Below, one piece after another: positions 11,801-22,706 of a DNA stretch of 64,000 nucleotides. The number at the start of each line of letters is the position of its first letter. The stretch's first letter is position 1. Origin of the DNA: Tigriopus japonicus (lineage: Eukaryota > Arthropoda > Copepoda > Harpacticoida > Harpacticidae); assembly GCA_010645155.1 (NCBI GenBank), contig CM021314.1, positions 2,993,501-3,057,500 on the forward strand. The letters are read 5' to 3'. A model generated the notes under the pieces. That model made no database searches, was not told the origin of the DNA, and saw only the letters and a list, made by a program, of their open reading frames with translations. The position numbers were made by a program, and so were the translations under genes.

Positions 11801-14248
11801 AATTCTCGTCGACATGCTCGGTGACCAAGATCCCAATGACGATGCCTAAGGGCGTGGTGAGGGCTAGAATCACGATGTTGAATACGATATGGAGTCGCTT
11901 GGTGCCTTCCACAATCATATCCATGCCAATGCAGAATAAGATTGCCCAAGCATGAATGGAGACGGCGGTGAAGAGCTTCCAGACATCTGGGGATGTCATT
12001 TGTAGACCTGCAATGAGGAGATGGTTGTCATTGGAACAATCAGGAGAATCAATTGGTGGCATTGAGAAGCTTCATAATCTTTCTTTATGTCACTTGCAGA
12101 GGATTTTCAAAGCTGAAACTGAAGCATTGGACCCTTTTGTTTGTTCGACCTCCCTGGCAAAACTAATTTCTAATGACTCTGTTTGTTGAGTGTTTTGAAA
12201 GAACACATTTTTACGATCTAGAACTTCAATAAAACCTGAATCCTGGGGCCCTAAAATTCGTAACTTCACTCACAAAACAGCTCTGTTCAATGTTGGTCAA
12301 GCACATTTCAAAATTTGAGACAATTTACAAATCTTTTTGGCCAAGACCAATAACGCTGAATTAACCGCTTAGTCTTTTGAAAATCAGACGAATGTGAAGT
12401 CTTAAAGTCCATTTTAGTTCATTCTTTTCGACATTCAAATCCTCTCTGTATCACAAACAGGCCCCCCAAACGATGTTTTATTATTTTTATTGCTCCCACA
12501 GCTTTTCTTATGAGATTCAATTTTTCAGGTAACCACAATCAGTTGAAGAATGTTTTATCAGACTTCAGGTCTTTTCCACTCCCTTCTATTCGCAGATAAT
12601 TTGTTATTCTCAAACGTTGCCAAAAAAAACCAAATGACATATGTCTCTAAAACCTGAAGAACCACGTGACGCGTAAATGTAAATTTAGTCCGAGGTCCAT
12701 TTCATAGACGCTCTTGAGGTTTCCTATTTCCCTAAGTCTCAAACTCACCAATGGCCATGCCTTCAAAAACACTATGGATAGATAGAGCGATGACGATGAG
12801 GAAATTCCGGATGGTGACGAGGATATTCTTTTCCTTGGCCAGACTCTCAAGGGTATTGAAGGTCCGATTGGGACGGGGCATGTAGCTGGGCAAACTCGTA
12901 TCCACACTATCCCCATCTGAATAGGACGTGTAGCTGGTCAAAGTAGCCGATGACACGTTGTAGACATTCCCAGAGGTTTGGAAGCTTTTGGGTTTGCCGT
13001 TCTGGACGAGCGGAGATTTGCCGGTTTTCCCATTGGACTGTAATGAATTGTTCTCCCTGGAAAAGACACACCGACAACCGTGAGATTTATGAGAAACAGT
13101 AAGAGAGATTTTATTGGAAATGATGGCTCTTCTATAAATACATCCATCACGGATTTGTCAAGAGGCTCCTTGGAGATCAATAATCGTGTTTTGCCGGGAT
13201 CAAATTTCGAACGCCCGGGTTCAGATTTAGCTTTGAAAAGAGCGATCAGCGAACGAATTGATGGATGACGGTGAAACAAGGTCTATCTATCAATGTGCAT
13301 AGGTCACTAGCTATAAAAAGAGACTCGGTCTCGAATATCTCGGCTCCTAAAGTTTAATGACTGATTTTTTTTCTATGTAGAAACCAATGCTTGTCCGTAG
13401 GTAAATGTTACGCAATAACCTGTTGAATCGCAAAGGTACAAGTCGTGACGAATCCCATGATTTTGCCATGGAAACATGAAATCCCGAAAAAAAACATTTA
13501 CCTACTACATTCTTGCCTCCATCCATGCTTCAAGATCATAGATAAGTTAGATTGATCAAAGGAGCAGGTATCGTACATTTTCAGAATAAAACAATGTCAG
13601 GGCTGATGCCTCTAGTAATTTAAACAGGAACTTCTCATAATGATACTTCACAACCTCTCAATACTGCAATCAAAAGCCAGATATCTCCTCATCGACTCAA
13701 GCATTCTATCTGTCCTCTTATGTTTTATACCAAATACTAAATGGCAATATTTCTTACCCACTGACAGCTTTGGTGTGACCCTTTTGAGGGCTTCCCAAAT
13801 TGGCAAGGTCTTGCTCAAATCCTCCATTGTCCATGCCCTGGCGGAGTTCAATGGTATTCCTTGATTCTGCTGCAACTTGACTCCCCATAGCCACCCCATG
13901 GGAGTGTCCATGTCCTCCCACAAATCGATGAACTAAGGCTTCCACCCCATACACCAAGAAAAATCCCAGACAAATCACCAATTCAGCAAAGGCATAATGA
14001 GCATCGGGCATGTAGCCCAAATCTCCAGCATGCGCCAATGATTCCCTCACTTCAGGAATCATGTGGATGAACACAGTTGAGAGTAACACGCCACCTCCAA
14101 TGCACAGAATGATGCCCATGAACTTGTCCATAGTGGAACTCTTCTTGAAGTGGAGCACTTTCACAAGGAAGATGGGCAGGAGCCCGCAACCCAGTTTCAG
14201 GAGTCCCAATAGGACCATGGCTGTCACTTTGGTGCCAATGAGCTCCAT
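8873..14248 (-). CDS. ZIP-family zinc transporter with His-rich C-tail
   Basis: Member of the ZIP (SLC39) family, closest in layout to ZIP1/ZIP3; such proteins carry Zn2+ into the cytosol across the plasma membrane. Exons (minus): 14248-13758, 13056-12749, 12007-11618, 9858-8873. All junctions are GT/AG with matching phases (2, 1, 1), giving 724 residues. The start is an ATG in a CTCACCATGG context. Eight hydrophobic segments are visible: three in exon 1, the fourth ending exon 2 with HSVFEGMAIG (the TM4 signature), and TM5-TM8 in exon 3, with SIHAWAILF in TM5. The TM3-TM4 loop carries HGHSHG. Unusually, the last exon adds about 330 residues after TM8, dominated by His and Asp, with four tandem 15-residue units. 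ZIPs more often carry His clusters at the N-terminus or in the central loop. The transporter core is certain; the tail rests on splice-phase logic. Confidence 0.9.
9496..9675 (-). repeat. 45-bp coding tandem repeat, 4 copies
   Basis: Four head-to-tail 45-bp units at 9496, 9541, 9586 and 9631 lie in the last exon of the ZIP gene. Each encodes a 15-residue block of the HDHKDHDDDHNHGHS type. Differences between copies are only a few bases and the frame is kept. Confidence 0.9.
9929..10216. repeat. Inverted-repeat short element in ZIP intron 3
   Basis: About 40 bp at 9930-9970 (AATGTCAGCATAAACCCTCC...) is the imperfect reverse complement of 10175-10215 (GGAGGATTTACTCTGACATT). The layout suits a miniature inverted-repeat transposon. 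It sits roughly 70 bp upstream of the splice acceptor of the His-rich exon. No target-site duplication was established. Confidence 0.6.
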
Positions 14249-15480
14249 GGTGAGTGGCTGTCTTTGTATCACTAGTTGATGAGGTGCCAAAGGAAGTCAA
14301 TGCTCAGTAAAGGCAATCCGGTTGATCTTGTTACCATTCTTTGTTCTGCATCTCTTGGTTCAAATGTCCCTCTCATGCACGACACAGTCTTGGTAACAAC
14401 AGTAGAACCTTTCCATTCTCCTTGTCTTCTTGGTGTTGCAGGGAGCTGTTCTTGAAGGTACACAACCAGGCAATGCTCTCTCTCACTCTCTCTGTGTAGT
14501 TTCTGTGGGTCCGATTCAAACGAGTCGTTATACCTGACTGTTTGGTTCGATATGACGATGACTGAGGAGGTGCCCTCCGTATGTAATCCGTCCGTCCGTC
14601 CGTTCGTTCGTTCTTTCGTTGGAGGAGCAGAGGTGGTTCGTTGCAGGTCCTCACCATCGAGGAATTACCTCACTTTGGCTGAGCTCACCTTGACAGTCTC
14701 AGCCAGTCCTCCTGCAGTTAAAACGTTATTATTACCTCTTGGCAGCAGTCACGACCGAGCGCGTTGTTTTTCAAGGGATGGATGGATGTGAATGCACTCA
14801 CACATCATCAGTCACATATGATGTGGATGACATGAGAGCATTTTAGTGTAGCGGAGAACTCATTGGTACATTACTTACCTCACAGGGGTGCACGTGAGTC
14901 ATTGTCCAAGACGGTTTTTGGGTGGTCAAGGAAATATTCCATTGTCACCTAGTTTGAGCTGGTTCAATGTGAAATCCCGTTGCCAGTGGAGACCGGATGA
15001 GTCTCATCTTAGGATTAGCCATGACAGGTTGAGCTTCTTGGAATCTTAATTCTGGCCCAGTGACTCACGACTCATTATTCCAACGAGAGATGGGTTAAAG
15101 AATACCTTAGAAATGGGCAACGGTGACTAATCTTTAGGTAATCCCGAGGTCAGACCAGTTTTCCAAAATAAATCGCTGAGATTTATTTCCTTTATCAGGA
15201 TCTTGAGAGTGAGAGCGTACAAAAGGTTCATTTTCGATGAACAGAAGTCTTCGTTTGAGAGCAAACAATGTTTTCCCGTGTGCACTGTAACAAAAGAGTA
15301 CACTCATAAAGTGCGCTTTCTAATTATTCATTTGGCGGCACCAAACTCATGAATTTGCCGATAGCAGTGATTAAGCATCAGATAATCACAAATTAAATAG
15401 TCAAAAATGTTGTTGAAGGGGCTCCAATTGAAGCTATAAGTGTTTTCGGCTGAATCTTGGCCTGAATCACAACTGACAGT
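14249..15480. other. 5' flank of ZIP gene; no other gene seen
   Basis: Presumed promoter and 5' untranslated region of the minus-strand ZIP gene, then featureless sequence. A GTCC/GTTC-type tetranucleotide run lies at about 14587-14620. Open frames here lack recognisable domains. Confidence 0.4.
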
Positions 15481-15745
15481 TGTTGATGATGATGGTTTAT
15501 TCAGGGGTCTCAGGATTTGTTACAATGGTAAAATCAAGAAATATGTAAAGAAATGAATAAAAAGGTGAGATCCCTAGGCTTTCCCGTAAACCGATTGGTT
15601 TGTATTAGCGGGGCTGCCTTGCCTAGTCAAGACACATAGCTAGTACCTTGATACGCTCAAAGTTTCGAGCCCAATCTACTCGGATGCCTTTCCTCTTGAG
15701 GTTCTCTAGTAAGTTCATTGCAGTGTCTGATCTTCGTCCTCTGAC
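15481..15745 (-). mobile_element. 3' fragment of a non-LTR retrotransposon
   Basis: Shares with the element at 4335 the layout of a GAT-repeat tail followed by TTTATTC and a minus-strand coding tail. The reading frame, about 40 codons, ends at a TAG at 15623-15625 and includes the short blocks NLLENLKRKGIRVDWA and IKVLAMCLD. There is no RT core. Family assignment rests on the 3' tail only. Confidence 0.45.
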
Positions 15746-16796
15746 AAGAAAAGTCAAAAATTTCTTCTCAATTCGTCAACTTTTCCCTGAATCCTAATCC
15801 TTTTCCTAATCTTAAAGCGATCTTTACTATTATTTCAACCAAAAACCATTGTGTTGTTGTGGAAAGACACTTTAAAAACTGTGGACAAATGTTGAGCCGT
15901 CCACACTTTCCAATTTGGTCCACAGCATACGTACCTAACCAAGGACATCTTAATTTCTCAGGACGAATTACCGAAATACAGCTTAAGGCCTGTCATGGTA
16001 CTAAAATGAGAGGTTATTTCAAAGCAGTAAATGTTCCGTTGAATTTTCATTGTAGTAGCTAAGCCTTAAGTGGTATTCTTTAATATATCCTTCGTTGAGT
16101 CATCCTTGACCTAACCTTGCTTCCATGGATAGTGAGACTAGTCAGGGACAGATTGAATGTCAAATCGTTCAAACCTATTGTGATTATTGTCGTTTCTGTT
16201 GCTCTAATGAATATATTTTGGTTCAAAATTATGACATGACTTTCATGGCTGGGTGTACACCAAACATTCCACTTTGACAAACCAGGCAATAACAAAATTG
16301 CTAAGGGACAAAAAAACCTAGCCAAAGCCAAATAAATTAGGTTTGGACCCCTTTTAAAAAGTTTAAGCATTTAGTGGGTGAGGCTCAAAAAAATGTGTGA
16401 TTCGCGTTGATTCATGCATTAGCATTTTTGCGGAAACTGATCTGTTTTTCCATCTATCATCAAAATTATACCAAAATATCATGAAGGTTAATAAAATTTC
16501 ATAATTGATGCTTGCGTTGCATTGTCTTGATTGTTAATAGGTTGCTTAGAGCATTTTTCATTACAAAATTGGTAGAAACGAGAGATAACAAGAAATGGCA
16601 GAGTAAAATCTTTCAAGGATACGAATGTCGTGGGGAAGTTGTTCCATAATCGCGAGGACTCCTGAAAAAATTGTGATTTTGCGGCAGTAAAGTGAAACTT
16701 GTTTCATCCTCGTCCCCTGCTGGTTACCACATGTATTCCCCCTGGTTTGGACTTCTTAAATACTTTTGAACAAGCTCAAGGCGCCAACGTGAGGTA
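15746..16796. other. Intergenic, no supported gene
   Basis: No credible coding exon was found. A segment at about 16022-16062 (TGTTCCGTTGAATTTTCATT) resembles part of the short element at 30197-30372 and may be a fragment of it. Confidence 0.4.
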
Positions 16797-16968
16797 GGTC
16801 AAGGATGGCTCAAGCCAGGATTACTTTCAAAATACACACTGGGTCCGATTACTACAATGAAAATTAAACGGAACAATATATTTGTTGCAAAAACCTCACA
16901 TTTTACTACAATGATTGGACCCAGTGTGTATTTTTTAAATTCGTCCTGAAGTACAGTGGTTCCTGGGT
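16797..16968 (+). repeat. Dispersed ~170-bp short element, copy 1
   Basis: Contains internal inverted repeats: AATACACACTGGGTCC at 16831 against GGACCCAGTGTGTATT near 16918. The whole segment, from CAAGGATGGCTCAAGCCAGG to AGTGGTTCCTGGG, recurs in reverse orientation at 30197-30372. This is a small dispersed repeat, probably a non-autonomous DNA transposon. Confidence 0.65.
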
Positions 16969-17019
16969 AGGTTTATGGCTTTCCGTACTTAGACTAACGC
17001 CATCTGAGTGGTCTCTAAA

Positions 17020-17485
17020 GGTATCCAAGAAGCACTGTCATCATGGAGTAGGAGGCTAGCAATGAGAATAATGATTTCCATTAAGAACAATTCAATTACG
17101 TTCTTCTGCAAATGAGACCTTGCATTTGTTGACAAGAATACATAATTCAATTTTCAGCTCAATCGAACGTCAGAGTCAAAAGTTATGCTCACTCAAAGTT
17201 CAGTGCAAATCCTACCGAGTATGAATGAAGTAGCCCTTTTGTAGTAATCGTTTTACCACAAAAGGGCAAGTTCATTCTTTCTATGCTCTCTTCAGTACAT
17301 AAGTTTGAGAAGGCATAACTTTTCACTCCGGCATTCGATTGGGCTGAAATTTGAAATACGTGTTCTTCTCAATGCAAGCCAGGTCTTATTTGCAGAAGAA
17401 CGCAAAAGGGTCGTTTCTGCTGGAAATCATAATTCTCATTGCTAGCCTCCCACTCCATGATTTCCGTGCTTCTTGCGGTATCCAA
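17020..17485. repeat. Long foldback (near-perfect hairpin) element
   Basis: The left arm (about 17020-17241) and right arm (about 17258-17485) are reverse complements with scattered mismatches and only about 16 nt between them. Landmarks: GGAGGCTAGCAATGAGAAT on the left matches ATTCTCATTGCTAGCCTCC on the right, and CCCTTTTG/CAAAAGGG flank the centre. Transcribed, it would fold into a long hairpin. No coding capacity. Confidence 0.8.
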
Positions 17486-18094
17486 ACCATTTCTATCCGA
17501 GCTAGTTGAAGGTTTCGAGTAACACCTACTAAAAACATATTTTAAGGGTGTCAAGGGGAAAATTAAAAAATATTTTTTATGTCGCCAGCACTTGTAGAAG
17601 GTTAGCATTGTTGATTAAATGTATTCATTTCGAATCTCTTAATCAATAAGGCCATTTAAATTAAAATGAAGTTGTATATAAATTCCTTGACCACTGTTTT
17701 TTTTATACAGGGCTATGAATTGAGGAAATGCATAAAGTTTTAAAACTCTGGAAGCACAATTATTTTCCCGAGCATCATAATGGTATCAAATGCAAGCTTA
17801 ATCATCCATGCACTATAATCAATCAAAGTTTATGGAAAGTGTGTCGCAAATCATAACAAAATTGTCCTTTTTAAAAAACTTACTTTTTTAAAAACCAGTT
17901 GTTCTATAAGTAGATGGCGCTATTTCAAAGTCTGTGACGTTTACTTGAACATGAGAATTGATTCATTCACACCATCAAGATCCTTCTTCCTCTGATTTCT
18001 CTAATTGGTCAGCCTTCTGTCTCTTTATTCAAAAAGATTTTTAGTGATGAGGGAACGGTCAATGATTTCTTTAGCGACATGTTTATCCACGACT
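17486..18094. other. Intergenic, no supported gene
   Basis: AT-rich sequence between the foldback and the RNase H retrotransposon remnant. Nothing recognisable. Confidence 0.45.
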
Positions 18095-18805
18095 AGATTA
18101 ACTTCAGTTCACATCAGGACAGCCAATCAGCAATTAAAGCCATTCCAAGTGGAGACGACAACACCCTCACCCTAAAATACTGTATAGAGGCAATGACTAA
18201 TTTGGCTCTAAGAACAACGGTAAAAGTCATCTGGGTGCGAGGTCACTCAGGTGTTAAAAATAATGAAATCGTTGATCGCCTTGCTAAACAGGCGATTGAA
18301 AAGGAGAAGGCAAGCTTTGTGCTCGCACCCACTTCCAAAGTACAAGAAAGTTTAAAGGCTGAACTGCAAAGGCTATGGAGTATTGAATGGGCGAATTTGC
18401 CCTACTTTAGGCAAGCAAAGATATTCTTACCAAACCAAATGGACCAACACTTTTCCAACAAAGTGATGGAAATGAACAGAAAGGAGGTTGGCCAAATTGT
18501 TCGACTTTTGACAGGATACGCTTTTGTAAGATACTGCCAATTCAAAATAGGCCTGGACAGCAATGAACTTTGCAGGAAATGTGGTCTCGAAGCAGAGACA
18601 ACATTTCACGTTCTTTGCAGATGCCCTTCACTAATGGAGACAAGGGACCAGTACCTCCAAAGGTATGTTATTGACGAGGGAACGTACATCACGAAGTACA
18701 TTGAACCGAGGAGAATTATCAAATTCGCCAAAAGAGGAAATCAAGAGATGGATTTGTCCATAGACCACGGTACTACTTGACTTGTCAACCTATCGAAATA
18801 AAGAT
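18095..18805 (+). mobile_element. Non-LTR retrotransposon 3' end with RNase H
   Basis: The reading frame runs from about 18097 to a TGA at 18778-18780. It opens in an RNase H domain (DSQSAIKAI, then VKVIWVRGHSGVKNNEIVD with the conserved His and Asp). It continues into the C-terminal region with a zinc-knuckle-like CRKCGLEAETTFHVLCRC. This arrangement is typical of I/R1-type elements. The RT and endonuclease are missing, so it is 5' truncated. AATAAA at about 18796 may be the element's polyadenylation signal. About 195 codons are intact after the internal Met at 18193. Confidence 0.8.
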
Positions 18806-19769
18806 GCAAAACAACACCAAACCCAGACAATCATAGACTTCACAAGAAGACCAACGGATGACACCTACGAATAATGCCAAGCTGATGAATAGTAGGAGGG
18901 CGGAAAATTGATGAATAGCAATACCGCCCATAGTTGTATAACACCAAAATCCTACTGAAATATACATTATTAAAAAAAACTTCAGTTCAATGAGAAATGA
19001 AGTCTGGATCACTTTCTTCTTCTAAAAAATAATGTCATAGTATAATACAATGACGTATCTTTCGCAAGGACATGAATCTTGTTTAATATGGAATGGTGTA
19101 AAAGTTGTCTATATTGACCTTACACCTTTTGGTACCTCTGAGCTGTTTCCTCCCAGAGCTGCGTTGGATACTCGACGCTTTCATGAGAATGGGAGGAGTG
19201 ATTGTCAACCCCATTTGCCATCTTCATAAGTGTCTGTGATTGTCGTGTTGTAGGAACCAGGGAGACCTTTAAAAACATGTTAGAAATCCTGATTGAGCTC
19301 TTGGTAATCCAAAAATCTCCGTAAGAAAGTATCTGGAATAGTTGGAGATTTTACCTGCAAGATGCCAACTCCAGTGTGGTCCATAGCGCACTCAAATGTG
19401 CTAAATGTCTTCCACTTTGTTTTTTGCAAATGTTCACATCACCTTCTAGTTTAGCCAAAATGTGCAATCAATTCGAAGAAAGTTGTTAAAAAGTTGCCCT
19501 TTTGACCTAAAATTTCGTTTTTTTTTAATGTAAATATGTGAGAATTGGCCAGCAATAGGTCAGCTGCCCTAAAATATGTCAAATTTGGCCAAAAAAATAC
19601 ATCTGCTCAAAATTTTGACAATAGATATTCTGTAAGTAAAATAACGTTTTTGGTTACCAAAGAACTCAGTCTTGATGAGCACTAATCATTACAAAATTAG
19701 CAAATAATCTTTGTAAAATTTTCAAATCAAACAAATTTTCACAGAATTTCAATGGCCATGTCTGAAAGA
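18806..19769. other. Intergenic, no supported gene
   Basis: AT-rich sequence with repeated GGCCAA-type words. No coding exon or RNA gene recognised. Confidence 0.45.
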
Positions 19770-20480
19770 ATACCAAAAATTGTTGTTTATTATGGTGTTC
19801 AGAGTCATCAAAGCTTACAGGGAGGCCTAGAGCTTACCCCTAAGAAGACCCAAAAGACCTATCAGAACGAAGAAAAATGAGGGAAAAGATCAGAAGGAAT
19901 CTTGCAAGATCCATGAGCAAGTTGGCTTGGGATGAGAGGATTTTGTATGGCTCCATGTGGAACATCTGCAAGAAGGACCTGGGAATAGTCTGCTTTAAGA
20001 AAACAAATCGTCAGCTCCTCTCTAAAGCCAGGAGTTCATTTTGGACTTTCCCCATAGCTTCTGGGCCACCAAAGACCACCCGTGGGCCCACCGGTTACCG
20101 ACCCCTGCTGTAGACCGACGTGAATGTGCTCACTATTCAAGCCTTCGACAACAGTCAAAACTTGGTCAAGCTTCAAGAGGCTGAAGACCAAATCTAAATA
20201 GTGTACTGTAAAAATCGACAAAGGCTGAGGGTAAGAGCAATTGACTTTTACATATACAGCAAAAGTGGCTCAGGGCTTCTGTGCCGATAATTTTACGGAT
20301 TTCTAGCGGAAAGATGTTTGTCCCCCCAGCTCGCCTGACTCAAATCCAATGGATTTCTTCATTTGGAGCATTCTCGAAACTGGGTTTGCAAAAGTCAATG
20401 AACAGTGTCGAGGTTCTTAAGAAGAACCTCTTCAAAGAAAGGGAGGAAACCAGTAAATAGATCCGTGCCGTGAGTGCAAA
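19770..20480 (+). pseudogene. Broken Tc1/mariner-like transposase
   Basis: The N-terminal part (about 19870-20035) reads as a helix-turn-helix DNA-binding domain: REKIRRNLARSMSKLA, then ICKKDLGI and NRQLLSKA. The C-terminal part (about 20310-20470) holds the transposase hallmark PPSSPDSNPMDFFIWSILE, then after a frameshift SVEVLKKNLFKE. The piece between is disrupted and holds the end of a hAT-like element at 20050-20105. Stops and frameshifts make it inactive. Family assignment rests on the SPD-NPMDFxIWS motif. Confidence 0.75.
20050..20105. mobile_element. hAT-like element right end inside transposase relic
   Basis: GGGCCACCAAAG... through CCGGTTACCGACCCCTG matches the right end of the GGGGTCGGCAAC short elements at 31913 and 40485. 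It interrupts the mariner-like pseudogene, so it arrived later. Confidence 0.55.
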
Positions 20481-20775
20481 CGTTCACAAATTTATCAATT
20501 TTTTAGAACGGTTCACTTGTTCAATTCAATTTTGACTTTGTGAGCTTGCGATCTTCCCCGCTGAAGAATCTGCTGATTATCCCTCTTAACTGAAACTTAA
20601 GGCTGAAATCAAACTGCTCCATTTAGTTTTCCGAGTTCGACACATACCTCATTGTGATTGGGAATTTCCATTCAAACCTATTAATTTTTTTGTGTACCGC
20701 GATAGCTTGAAATACTGGCATGAAGAATTGGGAGATTTGCGACATTTATATTTTTGTAACGCCCATCAAAATGCT

Positions 20776-22706
20776 CTAATCTAATTCGATTACTTGAGTC
20801 TCACTTTGAACACTTGATTGCGAGGTTACTATATGGTGTTGATGTAGAACTTGATGTTGAGCAACCTGCTGGGGATTGGCTACAGAGAAGGTGGGTTGAT
20901 TCAACGGTTCCCGAGATATCCTTGGATGTTTAGAAGCCATTTCAACAGCTCCAGGAGAAATAATGCCCTCATCTTGTATGGTTTGTGCCAAATTAGAAAG
21001 TGGGATAGCTTCCCCACCAGGGTTGCGAAGGGTTGGAATCCTGATATTGATCACCCCTGGACTAGAAATCTGGGACGGTCCCGATGTGGAATGGATGAAA
21101 GGCATGATTGGTCCCATTTCCGAGGGTTCCATCCGGGGTGCCGAATGTGTGCTTGGTGATTCTAACGTGGGTTTTCTTTTCTTGTTGGTCTCATCTTTGT
21201 TCAAGAACTCTTTAATCCATGGCTTTTTTGTCAATGGCGTTTTCCTTGCCTTAGGGGAAAACCTGATTGGGAACGTCAGAATTGATTTTTATTAGTAGCC
21301 TTAAAATTGTGTTTGTCCGGTCTTACTTGTAATTTGGATGTTGAAGTTGATGCAAACTTTTGAGCCGCTCTGATTCTTTGTAAAAGTCACTTTTCTTCTC
21401 TGCTGAAAGGGTCTTCCACTCATCAGCTAAGAGCTTTGACACCGTAGCTCCGTCATATCTGCATAATTGATTGAGGGTGGACATGAATTTACTATTTTTT
21501 GTGTCCGTGACACACTTACCCATTGGCTATCAAATTCTTTCGATGATCCTTGGCCCACAACATGAATGCATTCATGGGTCGAGAGATCTTTCCCCTCTTC
21601 AAGGTTTGGAGGCCTGTTACATCAGAGTAGGGTGTGGCACCGATTGGATTAGCTTCTAATCCATTTAACCAAGCGTTATTGCTTGGTCCCTGAAAGTTTA
21701 GAAAGTATCCTGACTTGAAGGTAATCCGTAACATAAATAATCTATACAGTGCAACACTAAAGTTTTGTCACCTCGGTAAAAACGTCCACCGCTAAAAGGT
21801 TAAAGCCGCGTCAAGGTTTACCAATCTATTTCCTAAATAGCCAACTTTTCTGTGAATAGCTTTTTTTGACAGGTAGGCAGCAAAAGAGGTGGAATATGAA
21901 AGTTTAGTAAGCTTTTGTTCGATGATGAAGCATTGAATTGGATTGAAATTGACGAGTTACCTGCCCTCTCACCTTCCCTCCAATACTATGGAAAATGAGA
22001 TTCCACCCAATTAGGGTACCTACAGCCACATGAAAAGGTGCCACAATTGCAGGATTTTCCACCACTTAATGGTATTTTAAGTTCCCGTTTGGCAAACGTT
22101 CTCCGTTCTTTCTCCATTTCTTGGCCAGAAGTTGTTGTTCAGTTACCGGGTGTTTCAAAAGAAACAAAAAAACACCTAATTAAATCACCTATAACTTGTG
22201 ATTGTAACCATATATGAAGCTCACTTTTAGTGGGTGTGATTCCTCAAACACTTGGTTTACAGAGTCTGTAAAATCAAATTTCCCCAAGTTCAATCTTTAA
22301 GGGACCACCATTTTTCCCATGCAGGGTCATATCTGAAAACAGCATGTTCGTGACTCCGACCTTTTTTCTCCCTTCCGAGAATAGGCAAAAATCGAAAATA
22401 AGGGGACAATGAAGGGAATAAAACTATGTGTATCTTTAGAATTGTTATCTGCCGCATCTTTTTGAGCTTCATATATATTTTGTGCGGTGAACCATATCCG
22501 AGTTACGAACATAGTTTCCTGTTCCGTTTCTTATGAATCACCCGGTAAGTCTTTACCTGAACAAGGTCAAGTAAATGGTCGGTGAGCGTTCTTCTCACAC
22601 TCTTATAATTTTTATAGACAGACAAAGCCATTGGTCTGTTCGGGGTGAAGAGATTGGTCAATTTTCTTGCGCTTGGCCCATTTTTGCCAACTGCTTTGCA
22701 GACCAT
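20776..22706 (-). CDS. SOX-family HMG-box transcription factor (divergent)
   Basis: Exons (minus): 22706-22557, 21689-21520, 21458-21327, 21262-20776. The phases agree (0, 2, 2) and give 312 residues. The HMG box spans exons 2-3: ISRPMNAFMLWAKDHRKNL, then after a 61-bp intron VSKLLADEWKTLSAEKKSDF, ending HPNYKFSPKARK. RPMNAFMxW and HPNYK are SOX hallmarks; TCF/LEF boxes differ. The box is one residue shorter than the vertebrate consensus between helices 1 and 2. It should bind the DNA minor groove in the nucleus. The C-terminal region has no recognised domain and is rich in Pro, Gln and Ser, ending SETQVIELD. The first exon is the least certain part: it is chosen because an ATG opens it (a stop lies directly upstream) and its phase-0 donor fits exon 2. 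The SOX group cannot be assigned by eye. Confidence 0.8.
22146..22545. mobile_element. 400-bp TA-flanked short element (mariner-like MITE)
   Basis: Begins CCGGGTGTTTCAAAAGAAAC and ends GTTTCTTATGAATCACCCGG, an inverted repeat, with TA on both sides (22144-22145 and 22546-22547) as for Tc1/mariner elements. It has no coding capacity. It lies in intron 1 of the SOX gene, 9 bp from the exon 1 donor. A second, more eroded copy is at 40696. Confidence 0.8.
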
